Shown here: in pieces, positions 5,943 to 9,188 of the stretch | Numbering within the stretch: position 1 is the first letter of the stretch | Layout: each line of letters opens with the position of its first letter | Assembly (NCBI GenBank): GCA_002427015.1 | Contig: DIPE01000003.1 | Coordinates: forward strand, 3,708 to 12,895 | DNA from: Firmicutes bacterium UBA5496 | GTDB taxonomy: Bacteria; Bacillota; Proteinivoracia; UBA4975 | DNA: 9,188 nucleotides | Direction of reading: 5' to 3' | Translations under genes and position numbers: made by a program | The notes under the pieces: model-generated | Database searches by the model: none | What the model saw: the letters and a program-made list of their open reading frames with translations, nothing else | What the model was told of the DNA's origin: nothing

Positions 5943-7043
5943 ATGTACGATCCCCGTATTGAAAAGCTGGCAAAACTGTTGATTCACTACTCCCTGGGAA
6001 TCAAAAAGGGGCAGAGCCTGCTGATTCAAAGCACTATGCAGGCTGAACCCCTGATGGAGGCAGCTTATAAGGAAGCGATCTTGGCGGGCGCTCATGTCAC
6101 CAACCTTGTAGGTTTGCCCAATGCCCAGGAAATCTTTTTCAAGCACGCCAGCGATGAACAGCTGGAGCATGTCAGCTCCCTGAACGAATTTGTGAATGAG
6201 AACTTTGATGCCATGCTGCATATTTTGGCAGGCTACAATACCAAAGCTCTTTCTGGCGTGGATCCCCAGCGGATTGCCAAGAGCAGGCGGGCAGGGGCCA
6301 AATTGCAGACCCGGTTTATGGAGCGGGCGGCAGCCGGCGAGCTTCATTGGACTCTGACGGCATATCCCACTAATTCCGCCGCTCAGGATGCCAACATGTC
6401 CCTGGCTGAATACGCTGAGTTTGTCTTTGGCGCCGGCCTGATGAATGAAGATGACCCCGTAGCCCACTGGCGGGAAATTGATGCTCAGCAGGACAAAATC
6501 TGCCAGTTCCTCAACACCCGGTCCCAGCTGCGGATTGTTTCCAAAGATACCGACATCAGCATGAGCATCGCCGGACGCAAGTGGATCAACTGCAGCGGCC
6601 ATGAAAACTTCCCCGACGGGGAAGTGTTTACCGGGCCCGTGGAAGACAGCGTCAACGGCCATATCCGCTTTAGCTTCCCCGGAATTTATGCCGGCAAGGA
6701 AATTGAAGATATTCGTTTGGAATTTAAGGATGGCAAGGTAGTAAAAGCTACGGCCGCCAAGGGTGAAGAGCTGCTACAGGCTCTGCTGGATACTGACGCC
6801 GGCGCCAGATATGTAGGAGAAGTGGCTGTGGGCACCAACTTTGGCATCCAGAAGTTTACCCGCAACATGCTCTTTGATGAAAAGATCGGCGGCACTGTGC
6901 ATCTGGCTATCGGCGCTTCTTATCCTGAGAGCGGCGGCAAAAACGAATCGGGAATCCATTGGGATATGCTTTGTGACATGCGGGAGGGCGGCGAAATTTA
7001 CGCCGACGGCCAGCTGATATACAAAAGCGGCAAATTTCTGTAG
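5943..7043 (+). CDS. ampS: M29-family metallo-aminopeptidase (AmpS/PepS-like)
   Basis: This cytoplasmic enzyme removes N-terminal amino acids from peptides using a two-metal site. From ATG 5943 it has 366 residues. The start is set by AAGGAG (5929-5934) eight bases upstream; an in-frame GTG at 5934 lies inside that site. The N-terminal domain opens DPRIEKLAKLLIHYSLGIKKG, typical of the family. The C-terminal catalytic domain shows the expected metal ligands: Glu227 in NFPDGEVFTGP, Glu293 in YVGEVAVGTNFG, His320 in GGTVHLAIG, and His339 and Asp341 in SGIHWDMLCDM. Tyr327 in GASYPES matches a conserved active-site tyrosine position. All are present, so it should be active. It has its own upstream space of 200 bases, where I see no convincing promoter. 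It is bracketed by two palindromic elements and convergent with the PTS gene. Amino acid preference cannot be read from the sequence. Confidence 0.94.
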   Translation: MYDPRIEKLAKLLIHYSLGIKKGQSLLIQSTMQAEPLMEAAYKEAILAGAHVTNLVGLPNAQEIFFKHASDEQLEHVSSLNEFVNENFDAMLHILAGYNTKALSGVDPQRIAKSRRAGAKLQTRFMERAAAGELHWTLTAYPTNSAAQDANMSLAEYAEFVFGAGLMNEDDPVAHWREIDAQQDKICQFLNTRSQLRIVSKDTDISMSIAGRKWINCSGHENFPDGEVFTGPVEDSVNGHIRFSFPGIYAGKEIEDIRLEFKDGKVVKATAAKGEELLQALLDTDAGARYVGEVAVGTNFGIQKFTRNMLFDEKIGGTVHLAIGASYPESGGKNESGIHWDMLCDMREGGEIYADGQLIYKSGKFL

Positions 7044-7049
7044 ATAGCA

Positions 7050-7126
7050 GGGGACAGTTCTCTCTTTGGGACAACGGGGACGGTTCCTTTTGTCCCACGA
7101 AAGCTGGGACAAAAGGAACCGTCCCC
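7050..7126 (+). repeat. Palindromic GGGGAC...GTCCCC intergenic element, copy 2, with a 22-bp perfect hairpin
   Basis: The element begins with GGGGACAGTTCTCTCTTTGG (from 7050). It then forms a perfect 22-bp inverted repeat, arms 7076-7097 and 7105-7126, with loop CGAAAGC. The left arm starts GGGGACGGTTCCTTTTG. The 7050 half-unit resembles the start of that arm, so the element looks like one partial unit plus one complete hairpin. It begins seven bases after the aminopeptidase stop. It is symmetric, so it could block transcription from both convergent genes, but neither side of it has a strong T-tract. Confidence 0.8.
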
Positions 7127-7128
7127 AT

Positions 7129-7153
7129 GCCGGCGCAGCCGGCGTTATTTTTT
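7129..7153 (+). terminator. Rho-independent terminator after the aminopeptidase gene
   Basis: GCCGGC (7129-7134), loop GCA, and GCCGGC (7138-7143) are followed by GTTA and six T residues (7148-7153). Orientation fits termination of the plus-strand aminopeptidase. The T-run overlaps the stop codon of the convergent PTS gene (TTA at 7152-7154), so the two 3' ends are packed tightly. Confidence 0.75.
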
Positions 7154-8516
7154 AAAGGTCTTGTTTTATTAGCTGGGTTAGCTCATCGGCAATGGGGCCC
7201 ACTACAACCTGAAGGGCCTCGCCCTTGCCGATAATCCCGGCGGCCCCCAATCCCATCAGTCCCTCTCGGTCTACCATAGCCTCGTCCCGGATTACTACCC
7301 GCAGGCGGGTAAGACAGCAGTTAATTCGGATGAGATTGTCTCCGCCCCCCAGGGCAGTGATTATCGCCTTAGCAGTTGCTGCGTCGGCCTTAAGGGCAGA
7401 GACTTCTTCTTGCAGTCTGCCGGGAGTGGGAAGGCGCAATTTAGTGATTGCAGTGTAAAAGATAAAGTAGTAGAGGGCGCCTAGCCCCAAACCCAGAGGC
7501 AGCAGCAGCCAGGCCTTGTCCGCCAGGTGCAGATTGAGCACATATTCCAAAATGCCTGCCGAGGAGCCAAAGCCATGGCGAAAGCCCAGAAACTGACAGA
7601 GCCAGAAGGAGGCGCCGGTCAAGAGCACGTGGATGCCATAGAGCAGCGGCGCAGTAAAGAGAAAGGCAAACTCAACTGGTTCGGTAATGCCCGTCAAAAA
7701 GCTGGTGGCGGCAGCGGCTGCCAGCAGACCCTTTACTTTGTTGCGGTTGGCTGGCAGCGCCGCTTTGTACATGGCCAGACAGGCGGCAGGCAGGGCAAAG
7801 AGTTTGATGGGATAGGCCCCCGCCAGGAAATGGCCGGCGCTGGGGTCGCCGGCGAGAAAGCGGAAGACTTCGCCCCGAATAACTTCACCGCCGGCGGAGT
7901 ATTCTCCCATCACAGCCAGGACAAAGGCGTTAAGGGCATGATGGAGCCCCAGGGGCAGGAGTAGCCGTTCCAGGGCGCCGTAAATCGCAACTCCTAAGCC
8001 GCCAGCAGAAAACACCCACTGGCCCAGAGTGGCGATGGCCTGTTGCAGGCCCGGCCAGATTAAGCCCAGCCCAATGCCGATGGGGACGCTGGCGACGCTG
8101 GCTATTATCGGCACAAAGCGTCGGCCGGCGAAAAAACTAAAAAAAGGATGAAATTGGACCCGGTGGAAACGGTTGTAGAGGAGGCCGGCGGTAAGGGCGG
8201 CCAGGATTCCCCCTAGTATTCCCATGTCCAGGCTGGTTCCGTCCTTGCCTAAGGCTGCAATGCCGGTAATGATTACATAGCTGATGGCGCCGGAAAAACC
8301 GGCAATGCTGGCATCATCAGCCAGGCCTATTGCCAGACCCACGGCAAAAATAAGCCCGATATTGTTAATAAGCAGCTTGCCCGCCATCTCCAAGGGTATG
8401 GCTACAGCGGGAATGGGAATGACATTGCCCAGGGCCAGCAGCAAGGCTGCGGCGGGCAACACCGCAATAGGGGTCATAGCGGCTGCCCCAAGTTTTTGCA
8501 CTCTGCCTTTAGCCAA
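7152..8516 (-). CDS. nagE: PTS sugar permease EIICB, glucose/N-acetylglucosamine family, probably GlcNAc-type
   Basis: This membrane protein imports and phosphorylates a sugar using phosphate passed from an EIIA. The chain has 454 residues. EIIC (about 1-365) shows LPAAALLLALG, FSFFAGRRFVPIIA, LPLGLHHALN (His192/193), FLAGDPSAGHFLAGAYPIKL, LPAACLAMY and the sugar-site motif GITEP (276-280). EIIB (about 380-454) has INCCLTRLRV, where Cys401 aligns with the phosphorylated cysteine of the usual DACxTRLR motif, and GKGEALQVVVGP. No EIIA domain is fused, so an EIIA must come from elsewhere. The AGDPSAG...PIKLFALPAACLAMY and LPTPGR stretches resemble NagE more than PtsG, so N-acetylglucosamine is the favoured substrate, by inference. 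The start is TTG at 8516-8514 with GGGAGG (8531-8526) nine bases upstream. The gene is alone on its strand, convergent with the aminopeptidase and divergent from the methyltransferase gene. Confidence 0.88.
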   Translation of the reverse strand: MAKGRVQKLGAAAMTPIAVLPAAALLLALGNVIPIPAVAIPLEMAGKLLINNIGLIFAVGLAIGLADDASIAGFSGAISYVIITGIAALGKDGTSLDMGILGGILAALTAGLLYNRFHRVQFHPFFSFFAGRRFVPIIASVASVPIGIGLGLIWPGLQQAIATLGQWVFSAGGLGVAIYGALERLLLPLGLHHALNAFVLAVMGEYSAGGEVIRGEVFRFLAGDPSAGHFLAGAYPIKLFALPAACLAMYKAALPANRNKVKGLLAAAAATSFLTGITEPVEFAFLFTAPLLYGIHVLLTGASFWLCQFLGFRHGFGSSAGILEYVLNLHLADKAWLLLPLGLGLGALYYFIFYTAITKLRLPTPGRLQEEVSALKADAATAKAIITALGGGDNLIRINCCLTRLRVVIRDEAMVDREGLMGLGAAGIIGKGEALQVVVGPIADELTQLIKQDL

Positions 8517-8540
8517 TATTTTCTACCTCCCTGTTTTGGA

Positions 8541-8573
8541 ATTATATTGGTCTTATTGTATCTTTATGGTCAA
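8541..8573 (-). promoter_or_regulatory. Possible PTS gene promoter with NagR/DasR-like half-site
   Basis: On the minus strand TTGACC (8573-8568) and a perfect TATAAT (8546-8541) occur, but 21 bases apart, longer than the usual 16-18. Use of this -10 box would start transcription near 8534, only a few bases before the ribosome binding site. Overlapping it is AGACCAAT (8553-8546), one half of the ATTGGTCTAGACCAAT-type site bound by GntR-family amino-sugar repressors. The other half is not recognisable. Confidence 0.3.
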
Positions 8574-8609
8574 TATTCCTGCTTCCGAAAAAACTTATGT
8601 ATGAAGCAG

Positions 8610-8639
8610 TTGCAATGAGAAGCCCTCTTAGGTTAGGAT
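8610..8639 (+). promoter_or_regulatory. Possible promoter of the methyltransferase gene
   Basis: TTGCAA (8610-8615) and TAGGAT (8634-8639) are separated by 18 bases, 25 bases before the ATG at 8664. Both boxes are partial matches. The position between divergent genes makes a promoter here likely, but these particular boxes are uncertain. Confidence 0.35.
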
Positions 8640-8663
8640 AGAGGCAGAGACAGGAGGTAGATT

Positions 8664-9188
8664 ATGGATAAGCGCGCACAAAAGTTACGGCACAGTTTGC
8701 AGATGGTTATGCTCCGTCTCAGTGACAGTGAGGTTCTGCAGCGGGTGGAAGTTGAGACTCCCAAGGGCGTTGAGGTTTTCAAAGCAGAAGCCGCCACGCC
8801 GAATACGCTGCGCTCAGAAGGGGGGAGGCAGCTGCCCTTAAATGAACTGCCTCGCTTCCTGGCAGAAATCATGGAGGGTGTGGAAAAGGGAAGCATCCGT
8901 TTTGTGGAACGGGGAACGCTGCTGACCTTGGCAGTGCTGGCCCAGGACGTGAGGTTGAGCATGAGCACTTTGGCTGCTCCTGTCTATCAGCAGCCTGTGG
9001 AAACCGGCACTCGTCAGCAGTTTATCAAGGTAGGGGAAGCCCTGGAACTCCTGCAGGCTCTGGAAATCGCCTCCCCTGAGGGCAAGGTGCGGGCCGACCG
9101 GCGCCGAAAGTACTACCAGGTAGACCGGTTTGTGGAGCTGGTGGATGAGGTCCTGGAGCAGTGGAATGACAAGCGGCCCTTGACAATC
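8664..9188 (+). CDS. Probable SAM-dependent methyltransferase, N-terminal part (3' end outside window)
   Basis: The frame runs open from ATG 8664 to the window edge, 175 codons. The start follows AGGAGGT (8652-8658) by five bases. The N-terminal 120 residues (MDKRAQKLRHSLQMVMLRLS and onward) match no domain I know. They hold charged alpha/beta-like segments and a short hydrophobic stretch TLLTLAVLAQDV. From about residue 143, RADRRRKYYQVDRFVELVDE followed by DKRPLTI resembles the lead-in to the Methyltransf_32-type fold. In that group the next residues are typically the SAM-binding VDxGCGK motif, which would lie just past the window. No catalytic residue is therefore visible here, and the assignment rests on that lead-in. 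Substrate is unknown. The gene is divergent from the PTS gene across a 147-base region. Confidence 0.6.
   Translation, partial: MDKRAQKLRHSLQMVMLRLSDSEVLQRVEVETPKGVEVFKAEAATPNTLRSEGGRQLPLNELPRFLAEIMEGVEKGSIRFVERGTLLTLAVLAQDVRLSMSTLAAPVYQQPVETGTRQQFIKVGEALELLQALEIASPEGKVRADRRRKYYQVDRFVELVDEVLEQWNDKRPLTI

Noticed and set aside
5739..6662. A 307-codon open frame on the minus strand opposite the aminopeptidase gene
   Set aside because: It runs antisense to a gene with all M29 metal ligands intact, extends through the palindromic element, and shows no recognisable domain. Its openness follows from the codon usage of the real gene.
7527..7964. A 145-codon plus-strand frame opposite the PTS gene
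   Set aside because: It is the antisense of the conserved EIIC region, Gln/Lys/Gly-rich, with no supporting start signal.

Overview
The window looks like chromosomal DNA from an anaerobic Firmicute, most likely a Clostridia-type organism. This placement is an inference. It rests on strong AGGAGG-type ribosome binding sites, GTG and TTG starts, sigma-A-like promoters, a Bacillus-type nucleoside ABC transporter operon, and GGGGAC...GTCCCC intergenic palindromes that I recall from Clostridia genomes. Base composition is roughly balanced. Nothing points to a plasmid, phage or genomic island.

Layout. Bases 1-561 are the 3' end of an oligopeptide/dipeptide ABC transporter ATPase (OppF/DppF type). 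A small unrecognised membrane protein overlaps its end (521-736), followed by a strong hairpin terminator (742-784). A clear promoter (813-841) then starts a four-gene nucleoside uptake locus. Its genes are a BMP-family lipoprotein (883-2001), a double-domain ATPase (2124-3668) and two permeases (3665-4792 and 4789-5742). The last three genes are joined by 4-base overlaps. A perfect 12-bp hairpin and a second promoter-like sequence separate the lipoprotein gene from the other three, which suggests the binding protein is made in excess. Next comes a lone M29-type metalloaminopeptidase gene (5943-7043), bracketed by two palindromic elements of the same type (5743-5848 and 7050-7126). On the minus strand, convergent with the aminopeptidase, is a PTS permease of the glucose/N-acetylglucosamine family (EIICB, 8516-7152). 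Divergent from it is the start of a probable SAM-dependent methyltransferase (8664 to the window end).

How the genes work together. The theme is nutrient capture: peptide import, nucleoside import, intracellular peptide trimming and amino-sugar import. The lipoprotein captures nucleosides outside the membrane, the two permeases form the channel and the duplicated ATPase drives transport. The aminopeptidase could process peptides brought in by the Opp system at the left edge, but it has its own intergenic region and no shown link.

I found no clearly new multi-gene system. The observations most worth checking are the paired palindromic elements around the aminopeptidase gene, an in-frame 45-bp tandem duplication inside the first permease gene, a G9 homopolymer at the permease gene junction, and the small membrane protein overlapping oppF.
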